7,714 nucleotides of DNA from Gemmatimonadales bacterium (GTDB taxonomy: Bacteria > Gemmatimonadota > Gemmatimonadetes > Gemmatimonadales > GWC2-71-9), in the NCBI GenBank assembly GCA_013813145.1, contig JACCSE010000386.1, forward strand, positions 1 through 7,714, in the 5' to 3' direction. Every line of letters starts with the position of its first letter. The stretch's first letter is position 1. The notes beneath the pieces are model-generated. The model made no database searches and had not been told where the DNA came from. It saw only the letters and a list, made by a program, of their open reading frames with translations. Positions 1 through 6,606 of this stretch are shown in pieces. The translations under genes and the position numbers were made by a program.

Positions 1-2226
1 CCCACCACCCGCTCGTCGGTCGGCAGCGTCACCACCCTCTCGAACCTGCTCCGGATGCTGTACTCCCGGGCGGGGGACTATCCGGCCGGCCAGCCGATCC
101 TCTATGCCGAGTCGTTCTCCTCCAACACGCCGGAAGGCGCCTGCCCCCGGTGTCACGGGCTCGGCCGGGTGTACGACGTGACCGAGCGCTCGATGGTGCC
201 GGATGACACCCTGACCATCCGGGAACGTGCCATCGCCGCATGGCCGCCTGCGTGGCATGGCCAGAACCTCCGCGACATCGTCACCACGCTGGGGATCGAC
301 GTGGACCGGCCCTGGCGCGAGCTCCCGAAGCAGGATCGCGACTGGCTCCTCTACACCGAGGAGCAGCCCACCGTGCCGGTGTACGCCGGCTATACGCCGA
401 GTGAGGTGCGGCGCGCGCTCAAGCGCAAGGAGGAGCCCAGTTACATGGGCACCTTCACCGGCGCGAAGAAGTACGTGCTCCAGACCTTCGCCACCACCGA
501 GAGCCCGGCGATGAAGAAGCGGGTCTCGCGGTACATGGTGAGCGCCGAGTGCCCCGTCTGCCACGGCAAGCGGCTCCGTCTGGAGGCGTTGCGCGTGAAG
601 TTCGCCGGGGTGGATATCGCCGACATGTCCCGGCTGCCGCTCAAGCGGCTGATCGAGACCTTTCGGCCGTACGCGGAGGGGAGGCCGCGCGGCTGGGAAC
701 GGGTGCAGCAGGAGCATCCGGAAAAAGCCATGGTCACCCAGCGGATCGCGCAGGATCTGGAGGCGCGTCTCGCCGTGCTCACCGCCCTCGGCCTGAGCTA
801 TCTCTCCCTGGATCGCAGCACACCCACCCTCTCGCCGGGCGAGCTTCAGCGTCTCCGGCTGGGCACCCAGGTGCACTCCAACCTGTTCGGCGTGGTGTAC
901 GTGCTCGACGAGCCGTCGGCGGGGCTTCACCCGGCCGACACCGAAGCGCTCCTCACGGCGCTCGACCGGCTGAAGGCGGCAGGCAACTCGCTGTTCGTGG
1001 TGGAGCACGACCTCGACGTGATACGCCATGCCGACTGGATTGTGGACGTGGGGCCGGACGCGGGCGAGCACGGCGGCGAAGTGCTGTACAGCGGCCCGCC
1101 CGAGGGCCTGGCGAAGGTCACGGAGTCGCGGACCCGGCCCTACCTCTTCGGCGAGGAGGGGCTGCCCGACCGGACCGCCCGCCGGCCCGCGGCGTGGCTC
1201 CGGCTGGCGGGCGTCACCCGGAACAACCTGCACGATCTCGACGTTGCCTTTCCGCTCCGCGTGTTCACGACGGTGACCGGTGTGTCCGGCTCGGGCAAGT
1301 CGAGCCTGGTGAGTCAAGCGCTGGTGGAGCTCGTCGCCGGCCACCTCGGCCATGACATCCCGGCCGACGAAGAAGAGGGCGAGGAGCTGGAACGGAGCGC
1401 CGCGGGGAGGGTTGGCGGCCAGATCGCGGAAGGGATGGATGGCGTCCGCCGCCTGGTCCGGGTGGACCAGAAGCCCATCGGACGCACGCCGAGGTCCAAC
1501 CTCGCCACGTACACCGGCCTGTTCGACTACGTCCGGAAACTCTTCGCCTCGACCAAGGCCGCTCGCGCCCGCCGCTACGACGCCGGGCGCTTCTCCTTCA
1601 ACGTGTCCAAAGGCCGCTGTGAGACCTGCGAGGGTGAGGGGTTCGTCATGGTCGAGCTGCTCTTTCTTCCCAGCGTGTACGCGCCCTGTCCCACCTGCCA
1701 CGGGACCCGGTACAACGCGAAGACCCTCGAGATCCGCTATCGCGAGAGGAACGTCGCCGAGGTGCTGGGAATGACGGTGGACGCGGCCTGGGAGTTCTTC
1801 GCCGACGAACTGCACGTGCGCCGGTCGCTGGACGTGCTCCGGAACGTCGGCGTGGGCTATCTTCGGCTCGGCCAGCCGGCGACCGAGCTTTCGGGCGGCG
1901 AGGCGCAGCGGATCAAGCTCGCGACCGAACTTCAGCGGGCCGCGCGGGGCGACACGCTCTACATCCTGGACGAGCCGACGACGGGCCTGCACGCGGCGGA
2001 CGTCGAGAAGCTGGTGACCCAGCTCGACGGGCTGGTGGAGGCGGGGAACACGGTGATCGTAGTGGAGCACGACATGCGGGTCGTCGGGCGGAGCGATTGG
2101 GTGATCGACGTGGGGCCGGGAGCGGGGGAGGAGGGGGGACGGGTGGTGGCGTCGGGGACGCCGGGGGAGGTGGCAGGGACGTCGGCGAGTCGCACGGCCC
2201 CGTATCTGGCCCGGGTCCTCGAATGA
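1..2226 (+). CDS. uvrA: UvrA-family excinuclease ATPase, class III (UvrA2-like), 5' end outside window
   Basis: The reading frame is open from base 1, so the gene is cut by the window edge; the ATG at 55 is internal because residues before it (RSSVGSVT, LLRML) match the conserved UvrA N-terminal segment. UvrA is a twin ABC ATPase that recognises damaged DNA. Visible parts: CPRC at 142-153 and CPVC at 550-561; first ABC signature LSPGE at 829-843 with Walker B VLDEP (901-915); second Walker A GVSGSGKSS at 1279-1305; zinc module CETC (1618-1629) and CPTC (1687-1698); canonical signature LSGGE at 1888-1902; Walker B ILDEP near 1963-1977. The first Walker A lies upstream of the window. The protein passes straight from LYSRAGDYPAG to ESFSSNTPEGACPRC, so the roughly 130-residue UvrB-binding stretch of standard UvrA is absent. 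This marks UvrA2 proteins, related to Deinococcus UvrA2 and Streptomyces DrrC, linked to DNA damage or intercalating-drug tolerance. The UvrA family is certain; the exact role is inferred. Confidence 0.95.
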   Translation, partial: PTTRSSVGSVTTLSNLLRMLYSRAGDYPAGQPILYAESFSSNTPEGACPRCHGLGRVYDVTERSMVPDDTLTIRERAIAAWPPAWHGQNLRDIVTTLGIDVDRPWRELPKQDRDWLLYTEEQPTVPVYAGYTPSEVRRALKRKEEPSYMGTFTGAKKYVLQTFATTESPAMKKRVSRYMVSAECPVCHGKRLRLEALRVKFAGVDIADMSRLPLKRLIETFRPYAEGRPRGWERVQQEHPEKAMVTQRIAQDLEARLAVLTALGLSYLSLDRSTPTLSPGELQRLRLGTQVHSNLFGVVYVLDEPSAGLHPADTEALLTALDRLKAAGNSLFVVEHDLDVIRHADWIVDVGPDAGEHGGEVLYSGPPEGLAKVTESRTRPYLFGEEGLPDRTARRPAAWLRLAGVTRNNLHDLDVAFPLRVFTTVTGVSGSGKSSLVSQALVELVAGHLGHDIPADEEEGEELERSAAGRVGGQIAEGMDGVRRLVRVDQKPIGRTPRSNLATYTGLFDYVRKLFASTKAARARRYDAGRFSFNVSKGRCETCEGEGFVMVELLFLPSVYAPCPTCHGTRYNAKTLEIRYRERNVAEVLGMTVDAAWEFFADELHVRRSLDVLRNVGVGYLRLGQPATELSGGEAQRIKLATELQRAARGDTLYILDEPTTGLHAADVEKLVTQLDGLVEAGNTVIVVEHDMRVVGRSDWVIDVGPGAGEEGGRVVASGTPGEVAGTSASRTAPYLARVLE
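2112..2143 (+). other. Potential G-quadruplex near the 3' end of uvrA
   Basis: Five G tracts of 4, 3, 5, 6 and 3 bases start at 2112, 2118, 2124, 2133 and 2141, separated by loops of 2, 3, 4 and 2 bases on the coding strand. This meets the usual four-tract G-quadruplex pattern, in the DNA coding strand and in the mRNA. The tracts fall in glycine-rich codons of the protein tail (VGPGAGEEGG), where GGG is used although GGC is common earlier in the gene. Whether it folds or matters is unknown. Confidence 0.4.
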
Positions 2227-2259
2227 GTGGCCGAAAGTCCATGACCCTCGCCCTAGTGA

Positions 2260-2294
2260 GCCGGGCCGGGACCCCCATTTGCTTGCGGCCCGGC
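2260..2294. terminator. GC-rich hairpin between convergent genes, candidate bidirectional terminator
   Basis: A perfect 9-bp inverted repeat, GCCGGGCCG at 2260-2268 and CGGCCCGGC at 2286-2294, encloses a 17-base loop. It lies 33 bases after the uvrA stop and 63 bases beyond the stop of the oppositely oriented gene at 2358, where a shared terminator would be expected. There is no T tract on either side, so it is not a textbook intrinsic terminator; it could act as a pause or mRNA-end stabilising hairpin. The rest of 2227-2357 shows nothing recognisable. Confidence 0.4.
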
Positions 2295-2357
2295 GGAACC
2301 CGCACCAGGCCGCATGGCCCGAGCCACCACTGACGCTGATCGCGTGTCGAGCGCCGC

Positions 2358-2804
2358 TTACTTCAGCATCAACTGCCGGAGGAGCCGATTGCCCACGAGG
2401 TCGCGCATGGCTCCTCGTTCGACGTTCGCCTGCGCCAGCTGTTCCGGTGTTGCCTTCAAAGTCCGCACGCTGATCGGCTCGGCCTTGTCACGAAGGCTGT
2501 CGAGGGCGGCCATGTTCTTATAGGTGACGGTCAGGACCATGTTCCAGTCGTCTTCCTGGGTCTGGGGTGAGCTAAACACCGCGTAGTCCAGGATGATGCC
2601 CGCCTTCTTCTGAGCCTCCATGTTCCGCTTGTACTCGGTATCCAGATAGGTCATGTACTTGTCGAACATGCCCGGCTTGATCCGGATGTAGCTCACGTTG
2701 ACGACGGGTCCCTCCGAGTACGGCCGCGCTTGCTGGGCGCCGGCACCAGAGCTCAGACCGACCAGAAGCAGGGAGGCGACCACCAGGCCGGGAGCGGAGC
2801 GCAT
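2358..2804 (-). CDS. Small secreted protein of unknown function
   Basis: Encodes 148 residues. The start at 2804 is chosen because GGAGG (2813-2809) sits 4 bases upstream and because it puts a clean signal peptide at the N-terminus: MRSAP, a hydrophobic core VVASLLLVGL, then AGA before Q24 as a likely signal peptidase I site. An in-frame ATG at 2837 would add 11 polar residues ahead of the signal and looks worse. The mature part, about 125 residues, has VVNVSYIRIKPG followed by an amphipathic stretch DKYMTYLDTEYKRNMEAQKKAG and then WNMVLTVTYKNMAALDSL. This beta-helix-beta pattern resembles the dimeric alpha-beta barrel (ferredoxin-like) fold, but I cannot name a family and no catalytic residues are evident. 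There are no cysteines in the mature chain and no lipobox. It is probably periplasmic or exported and transcribed alone, divergently from the aldo/keto reductase. Gene reality is well supported; fold is inference. Confidence 0.85.
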   Translation of the reverse strand: MRSAPGLVVASLLLVGLSSGAGAQQARPYSEGPVVNVSYIRIKPGMFDKYMTYLDTEYKRNMEAQKKAGIILDYAVFSSPQTQEDDWNMVLTVTYKNMAALDSLRDKAEPISVRTLKATPEQLAQANVERGAMRDLVGNRLLRQLMLK

Positions 2805-2837
2805 CGTTCCTCCGGAGGTTGGGGAAAGGCTGAACAT

Positions 2838-2860
2838 GTGCACCCGGCCTGAGGTGCACC
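2838..2860. repeat. Paired GTGCACC repeats in the divergent intergenic region 2805-3000
   Basis: GTGCACC occurs at 2838-2844 and again at 2854-2860, a 16-base repeat interval. Each contains the palindrome GTGCAC, and the second is the full palindrome GGTGCACC (2853-2860). They lie 34-56 bases upstream of the start at 2804, where a regulator of the secreted protein gene or of the divergent reductase could bind. No convincing sigma-70 -35/-10 pair was seen in the 196-base region. The operator role is a guess from position and symmetry only. Confidence 0.25.
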
Positions 2861-3000
2861 GGGGGCGCGTAGAGCACGGCGGTGGAGATGGATGCGTGCC
2901 AATATGGAGTCTGGACGGCGGCGGGGCCATCCCTCGGGAGGAGACCGGGGCGCCCGGCCCGCGCTCGCGCCGGTTCTGTGTTTTAACGAAAGGATGTCGA

Positions 3001-3987
3001 ATGGTCCCCACCCGCAAGCTCGGACGCCAGGGACTCGAGGTCTCCGCCCTCGGCCTCGGCTGCATGGGAATGAGCCAGTCCTACGGAGTGCCCGACGATC
3101 TGGAGTCCATCGCCACGCTCCACCGCGCCTTCGAGCTCGGCATCATCTTCCTCGACACCGCCGAGGCCTACGGCCCCTTCACCAACGAAGCCCTGCTGGG
3201 CCGGGCCCTGGCGGGCCGGCGTGACCGGGTCATCCTCGCCACCAAGTTCGGCTTCCACTTCGACGGCACTCAGACCGTCGGCACCGACAGCCGCCCCGAG
3301 CACATCCGCGAGGTCACCGAGGCCTCACTCCGCCGGCTCGATACCGATCGCATCGATCTCCTTTACCAGCACCGCGTGGACCCCGCCGTCCCGATCGAGG
3401 ACGTGGTCGGCGCCATGGCCGACCTCGTTCGAGAGGGGAAGGTGCGGTTCCTCGGCCTCTCGGAGGCGGGCGAGGCGACGATCCGCCGAGCCCACGCCGT
3501 TCATCCAATCTCCGCGCTGCAGAGCGAGTACAGCCTCTGGGAGAGGAACCTGGAGCGGGACATCATTCCGGTCCTGCGGGAGCTCGGGATCGGCCTGGTG
3601 GCGTTCAGCCCGCTCGGCCGGGGCTTCCTGACCGGGACCGCGAAGCGAGCCGAGGACTATCCGGAGGGCGATTACCGACGGGGGGATCCCCGATTCCAGG
3701 GCGCCAACTTCGACGCTAACATGCGGGCGGCGTCCGTTGTCCAGCAGCTGGCGTGGAGGAAGACCGCGACGCCGGCGCAGGTGGCGCTCGCGTGGCTGCT
3801 CCACAAGGGTAACGACATCGTGCCCATCCCGGGCACCAAGCGGCGCCACTACCTGGAGGAGAACGTCGGCGGGGCGTCGCTCGCGCTCGACGGCGCCGAC
3901 GTCGAGGAGCTGGACCGGGCGCTTCCGCCAGAAGCGGTGGCGGGTCCGAGGTACAACGAGCGCATGATGGCATTCATCGATCGATAA
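3001..3987 (+). CDS. Aldo/keto reductase, AKR13-like
   Basis: Encodes 328 residues, the usual size for the family, which reduces aldehydes and ketones with NADPH on a cytosolic (alpha/beta)8 barrel. The catalytic tetrad is visible: D52 and Y57 in FLDTAEAYG, K82 in LATKFGF and H124 in LYQHRVDP. The N-terminus RKLGRQGLEVSALGLGCMGMS is the typical first strand, FSPLGRGFLTG (residues 202-212) is the characteristic loop, and IPGTKRRHYLEENV (276-289) is the cofactor-phosphate-binding segment seen in AKR13 and related bacterial enzymes. The start at 3001 is preceded by AAAGGA with a suitable spacer; the frame is open further upstream to 2698, but that part overlaps the divergent gene and has no family similarity. 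The downstream NADP-binding gene starts 14 bases after the stop, so the two are probably co-transcribed. The physiological substrate cannot be read from the sequence. Confidence 0.95.
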   Translation: MVPTRKLGRQGLEVSALGLGCMGMSQSYGVPDDLESIATLHRAFELGIIFLDTAEAYGPFTNEALLGRALAGRRDRVILATKFGFHFDGTQTVGTDSRPEHIREVTEASLRRLDTDRIDLLYQHRVDPAVPIEDVVGAMADLVREGKVRFLGLSEAGEATIRRAHAVHPISALQSEYSLWERNLERDIIPVLRELGIGLVAFSPLGRGFLTGTAKRAEDYPEGDYRRGDPRFQGANFDANMRAASVVQQLAWRKTATPAQVALAWLLHKGNDIVPIPGTKRRHYLEENVGGASLALDGADVEELDRALPPEAVAGPRYNERMMAFIDR

Positions 3988-4001
3988 GGAGGGCAGGAGA
4001 C

Positions 4002-4691
4002 ATGAAAATCGGCATCATCGGCGCGGGCCACATCGGCGGCACCCTGGCGCGACGACTCACCGCGCTGGGACACGACGTGTCCATCGCCAACTCGCGCGGC
4101 CCCGAGAGCCTGACGGCACTGGCGAAGGAGACCGGCGCGAAGGCGGCGACGGTCCAGGAGGCCGCCCGCGCCGGAGAGCTGGTCATCGTGACCATCCCGG
4201 AGAAGAACATCCCACGCCTTCCAGCCGGCCTGTTCGACGGGGTGCCTGACGACGTGGTCGTGGTGGACACCGGCAACTACTATCCGCAGCGGGACGGCCG
4301 GATCGACGCGATCGAGCACGGCACCGCCGAGAGCCGGTGGGTGTCCGGCCAACTCGGCCGGCCGGTGGTGAAGGCGTTCAACAACATCTATGCGCGGCAC
4401 CTGCTGGAGCGGGGTAAGCCGCGGGGCGCTCCCGGCCGGATCGCGTTGCCGGTCGCGGGGGACGATCGGCGGGCGAAGGAGGTCGTCATCGGGCTGATTG
4501 ACGAGCTTGGGTTCGACGGGGTTGACGCGGGGAGCTTGGACGAGTCCTGGCGGCAGCAGCCCGGGACGCCGGTGTACACGCGGGATCTGGATGCGGACGG
4601 TGTGCGGCAGGGGTTGAGGGAGGCGAAGGCGGAGCGCCCGCAGGAGTTCCGCGCGGGCGGCGGGAAGCCGGCGGGAGCCGCTCGGGGCTGA
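4002..4691 (+). CDS. NAD(P)-binding protein, F420-dependent NADP reductase-like
   Basis: Encodes 229 residues. The N-terminus MKIGIIGAGHIGGTLA holds a Rossmann GxGxxG (G7, G9, G12), and strand 2 ends in NSRGPESL (residues 30-37), where S31/R32 sit where the 2'-phosphate of NADPH is held. VVVVDTGNYYP (85-95), the VVKAFNNIYARHL segment (122-134) and LPVAGDD (149-155) match the NADP oxidoreductase, coenzyme F420-dependent family (PF03807). Many members in organisms without F420 are of unknown substrate, so true F420 use is not shown. AAGGAGGG and AGGAG both lie just upstream of the ATG, so translation should be efficient. It follows the aldo/keto reductase by 14 bases in a likely two-gene operon of NADPH-linked oxidoreductases. 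The C-terminal 25 residues (RPQEFRAGGGKPAGAARG) are low in complexity and probably disordered. The gene converges on the methyltransferase gene, with 21 bases between stops. Confidence 0.9.
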   Translation: MKIGIIGAGHIGGTLARRLTALGHDVSIANSRGPESLTALAKETGAKAATVQEAARAGELVIVTIPEKNIPRLPAGLFDGVPDDVVVVDTGNYYPQRDGRIDAIEHGTAESRWVSGQLGRPVVKAFNNIYARHLLERGKPRGAPGRIALPVAGDDRRAKEVVIGLIDELGFDGVDAGSLDESWRQQPGTPVYTRDLDADGVRQGLREAKAERPQEFRAGGGKPAGAARG

Positions 4692-4712
4692 TGCGCACGC
4701 CTCGGCTCGCGG

Positions 4713-5237
4713 TCAGGTCCTTCGCCAGGGCCGCAGGCGAGGAAGCCACCGGTCAACCGCCGCGGCGTAGCGTTCGTAAGAGGGCCCAAACTGTCGTCGC
4801 AGCGCGGGTTCCTCGTAGCCTCGAACGAACAGGTTGACCACCCCGAACCACAGCGCCCAGTAGGCGAAGAGACCGCGCGACCAGGTGAGCAGGACCTCAC
4901 CGAGCACGATCAGGGTGACGCCGACGTACATCGGGTTCCGGACGTAGCGGTAGGGTCCGCGGACTACCAAGGTGCGCGGAGGGTCGACGGGGGAAAGCGT
5001 CCCGCGACCCGTGCGGGCGAACTCCAGGATGCACGTGGTCAGGAGCGCCGTCCCGACTGCAATTCCGAGCAGCCCTAAGAAATGAGAGGGCCGGTGGAGG
5101 TCCAGCGCTACGGATCGGAGGCCGAAGTAGCGCCAGGGGAGGTAGCCGGCAACCAGACCAGGGAGAAGAACGGTCCAGAGGAGGCTGCGGGCGGCCAGAC
5201 CAGCGGATGAGATCAGGGAAACCGGGTGGGGTGTCAT
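4713..5237 (-). CDS. Isoprenylcysteine carboxyl methyltransferase-like membrane protein
   Basis: Encodes 174 residues. The diagnostic stretch GPYRYVRNPMYVGV (residues 94-107), followed by a hydrophobic helical hairpin and then YEEPALRRQFGPSYERY (141-157), is the SAM-binding C-terminal pattern of the ICMT/phospholipid methyltransferase group (PF04140/PF04191). Hydrophobic membrane segments are visible at about residues 15-35, 53-73 and 104-138 (the last long enough for two helices). The substrate is not predictable; bacterial members often act on lipids or small molecules. The start at 5237 gives the normal family length; longer in-frame starts run into the sigma-factor gene. There is no Shine-Dalgarno sequence before it; instead the ATG overlaps the TGA of an upstream cysteine-rich frame (ATGA, 5237-5234), which implies translational coupling to the sigma-factor transcript. 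Membrane-embedded methyltransferase is confident; specificity is not. Confidence 0.88.
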   Translation of the reverse strand: MTPHPVSLISSAGLAARSLLWTVLLPGLVAGYLPWRYFGLRSVALDLHRPSHFLGLLGIAVGTALLTTCILEFARTGRGTLSPVDPPRTLVVRGPYRYVRNPMYVGVTLIVLGEVLLTWSRGLFAYWALWFGVVNLFVRGYEEPALRRQFGPSYERYAAAVDRWLPRLRPWRRT

Positions 5238-5299
5238 GGTGCATCCCGCCGAGGCCGCCTCACCAGCTCGCCACCGCAATTCGGACAGCGCTGTCTCAT
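5234..5299 (-). CDS. Possible 21-residue CxxC mini-ORF between sigma factor and methyltransferase
   Basis: The ATG at 5299 overlaps the sigma-factor stop (ATGA, 5299-5296) and the frame ends in a TGA that overlaps the methyltransferase start (ATGA, 5237-5234). It encodes a basic peptide with one CPNC motif, the end of the DUF1272 remnant. The peptide itself may have no function, but reading it would carry ribosomes from the sigma stop to the methyltransferase start. There is no independent Shine-Dalgarno evidence, so it is offered as a possibility only. Confidence 0.25.
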   Translation of the reverse strand: MRQRCPNCGGELVRRPRRDAP

Positions 5300-5332
5300 C
5301 GGTCCTGCACAGGCAGGGCAGAACGTGCACTC
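5234..5332 (-). pseudogene. 5'-truncated DUF1272 (cysteine-rich, zinc-ribbon-like) gene remnant
   Basis: In a frame different from the sigma factor, the minus strand reads ECTFCPACAGP, then RCPNCGGELVRRPRR and a TGA. From my knowledge of DUF1272 (PF06906) proteins, ECTFCxxCA followed about eight residues later by CPNCGGELVRRP is the C-terminal half of that small family, with its four conserved cysteines. The N-terminal half (a first CxxC and about 25 residues) is missing: upstream codons in this frame are the sigma gene read out of frame and contain no start codon nearby. The 5' part, 5296-5332, overlaps the end of the sigma-factor gene, suggesting a deletion that joined the two genes. The TGA overlaps the methyltransferase ATG, so an intact ancestor was probably a DUF1272-methyltransferase operon. 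No database search was possible. Confidence 0.6.
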
Positions 5333-6606
5333 TCGAGCGCCACAGCCGGCTCCTTTGCCGCGAGTCGAGCGGCCTTGGTCGTAAGATAGTTCCGCTCCGG
5401 AATACTCGTTGTCCGTTCTGCCGCTGCTCGATAGTGCACGATAGCGCGCCCATGGTCACCGGCCATCTCGAGCAGATGCGCGCGGACGGCATCGAGGCGG
5501 TAATGCCCAGCCATTCGGGCATCGGTGTCGAGCGGCTTCAACAGCTCGAGCCCCGCCGACGGGCCATCCACCATGGCGGCGGCGATCGCATGATTGAGCG
5601 CCACCATCGGGTTGTCGGACGTCTGCTTGAGCAAACCGTACAACGCGAAGATCTGCGGCCAGTCCGTGCTCTCGGCCCGCCCAGCTTCATCGTGCACGGC
5701 CGCGATCGCGGCCTGTAGCTGATACGAGCCGATCGATCCCCTGGAGAGTGCATCCGAGACCAGCGCTGTCCCTTCGGCGATCAGTCTCTGATCCCAGAGC
5801 GTTCGATCCTGTTCGTCGAGCGGAATCAGCTCACCGTTCGCTCCGGTCCGTGCGGCGCGGCGGGCATCGGTAAGGAGCATGAGGGCGAGCAGCCCGGCGA
5901 CTTCGCCATCGTTCGGGAGCAGACCGCGAACGGCACGGGTCAACCGTATCGCCTCGTTGGATAGATCGGTGCGCTGCAGAGCCGGGCCGACGCTGCTCGC
6001 GTATCCCTCGCTGAAGATCAGGTACAGCACGTGGAGCACGGCGCTCAGCCGCTCGGACCGCTCGGCCGCGGTGGGCATGCTGAACGGAACCTGGGACGCC
6101 TTGATGCTCTGCTTGGCCCGGCTGATCCGCTGCGCCATCGTCGCCTCCGAGACCAGGAACGCGTTGGCGATCTCCGCGGTCGTCAGCCCGCCCACGGCGC
6201 GGAGCGTGAGCGCGATGGCCGACGGTGGCGTCAGCGCGGGATGACAGCACATGAAGAGCAGGACCAGCGTGTCGTCCCGCTCCATCCCGAGCTCCGCGTC
6301 GGGCGGCGGCACGAACGGCTCGGCGGCCGCCGCTTGGCTCGCGATGGCGTCCTCGCGCCGCCGCCGCGCCATCTCGCTGCGCAGGTGATCGGTCATGCGT
6401 CGAACGGCGACCTGATAGAGCCAGCCGCGCGGGCTGCTGGGAACGCCCGCCACCGGCCACTGCATCGCCGCCGCGATCAGCGCCTCCTGCACCGCGTCCT
6501 CGGCGGCGGCGAAATCTCCATATCGACGCGCCACGACGCCGAGCACCTGCGGCGCAAGCTCGCGCAACAGGTGTACGGCGGTGGAGTCGAGGGACTGCGT
6601 CGTCAC
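5296..6606 (-). CDS. ECF42-type RNA polymerase sigma factor with C-terminal DUF6596/TPR-like extension
   Basis: Encodes 436 residues, far longer than a basic ECF sigma factor (about 190). Region 2 spans about residues 12-80 (DFAAAEDAVQEALIAA, then PRGWLYQVAVRRMTDHLR). Region 4 covers about 115-170, with CHPALTPPSAIALTLR and the helix-turn-helix GLTTAEIANAFLVSEATMAQRISRAKQSI. The extension begins near 185 (LHVLYLIFSEGY) and includes SYQLQAAIAAVHDEA (294-308), TDWPQIFALYGLL (314-326) and NPMVALNHAIA (332-342), the signature of the ECF42 group (DUF6596). ECF42 members lack a classical anti-sigma factor and are thought to be controlled through this extension. The start is a GTG at 6606 overlapping the YCII stop (GTGA), matching the ECF42-DGPF gene pairing. 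Residues from about 418 on (EPAVALESARSALPVQDR) run into DUF1272 sequence read in another frame, so the C-terminus is probably not the ancestral one. Confidence 0.93.
   Translation of the reverse strand: MTTQSLDSTAVHLLRELAPQVLGVVARRYGDFAAAEDAVQEALIAAAMQWPVAGVPSSPRGWLYQVAVRRMTDHLRSEMARRRREDAIASQAAAAEPFVPPPDAELGMERDDTLVLLFMCCHPALTPPSAIALTLRAVGGLTTAEIANAFLVSEATMAQRISRAKQSIKASQVPFSMPTAAERSERLSAVLHVLYLIFSEGYASSVGPALQRTDLSNEAIRLTRAVRGLLPNDGEVAGLLALMLLTDARRAARTGANGELIPLDEQDRTLWDQRLIAEGTALVSDALSRGSIGSYQLQAAIAAVHDEAGRAESTDWPQIFALYGLLKQTSDNPMVALNHAIAAAMVDGPSAGLELLKPLDTDARMAGHYRLDAVRAHLLEMAGDHGRAIVHYRAAAERTTSIPERNYLTTKAARLAAKEPAVALESARSALPVQDR

Noticed and set aside
1913..2305. Long minus-strand and alternative-frame open frames opposite the GC-rich genes
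   Set aside because: They are proline-, arginine- and alanine-rich shadows caused by high GC in the third codon position, with no motifs or ribosome binding sites.
2995..3000. TGTCGA, an ECF42-like -35 hexamer, immediately before the aldo/keto reductase start
   Set aside because: No CGAC or CGTC at a suitable distance downstream, and any start would lie within the coding region; the hexamer also occurs at 2345 and 5525 and is expected by chance in this GC-rich DNA.
2698..3000. N-terminal extension of the aldo/keto reductase frame by 101 codons
   Set aside because: It overlaps the divergent secreted-protein gene, has no resemblance to the family, and the ATG at 3001 has a ribosome binding site and gives the normal N-terminus.
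4675..4708. Terminator between the convergent genes ending at 4691 and 4713
   Set aside because: Only a 6-bp GAGCCG/CGGCTC pairing with a 22-base loop and no T tract; too weak to call.
5238..5522. Longer start for the methyltransferase gene
   Set aside because: The extension is mostly sigma-factor sequence in another frame, and the family length and ATGA overlap favour 5237.
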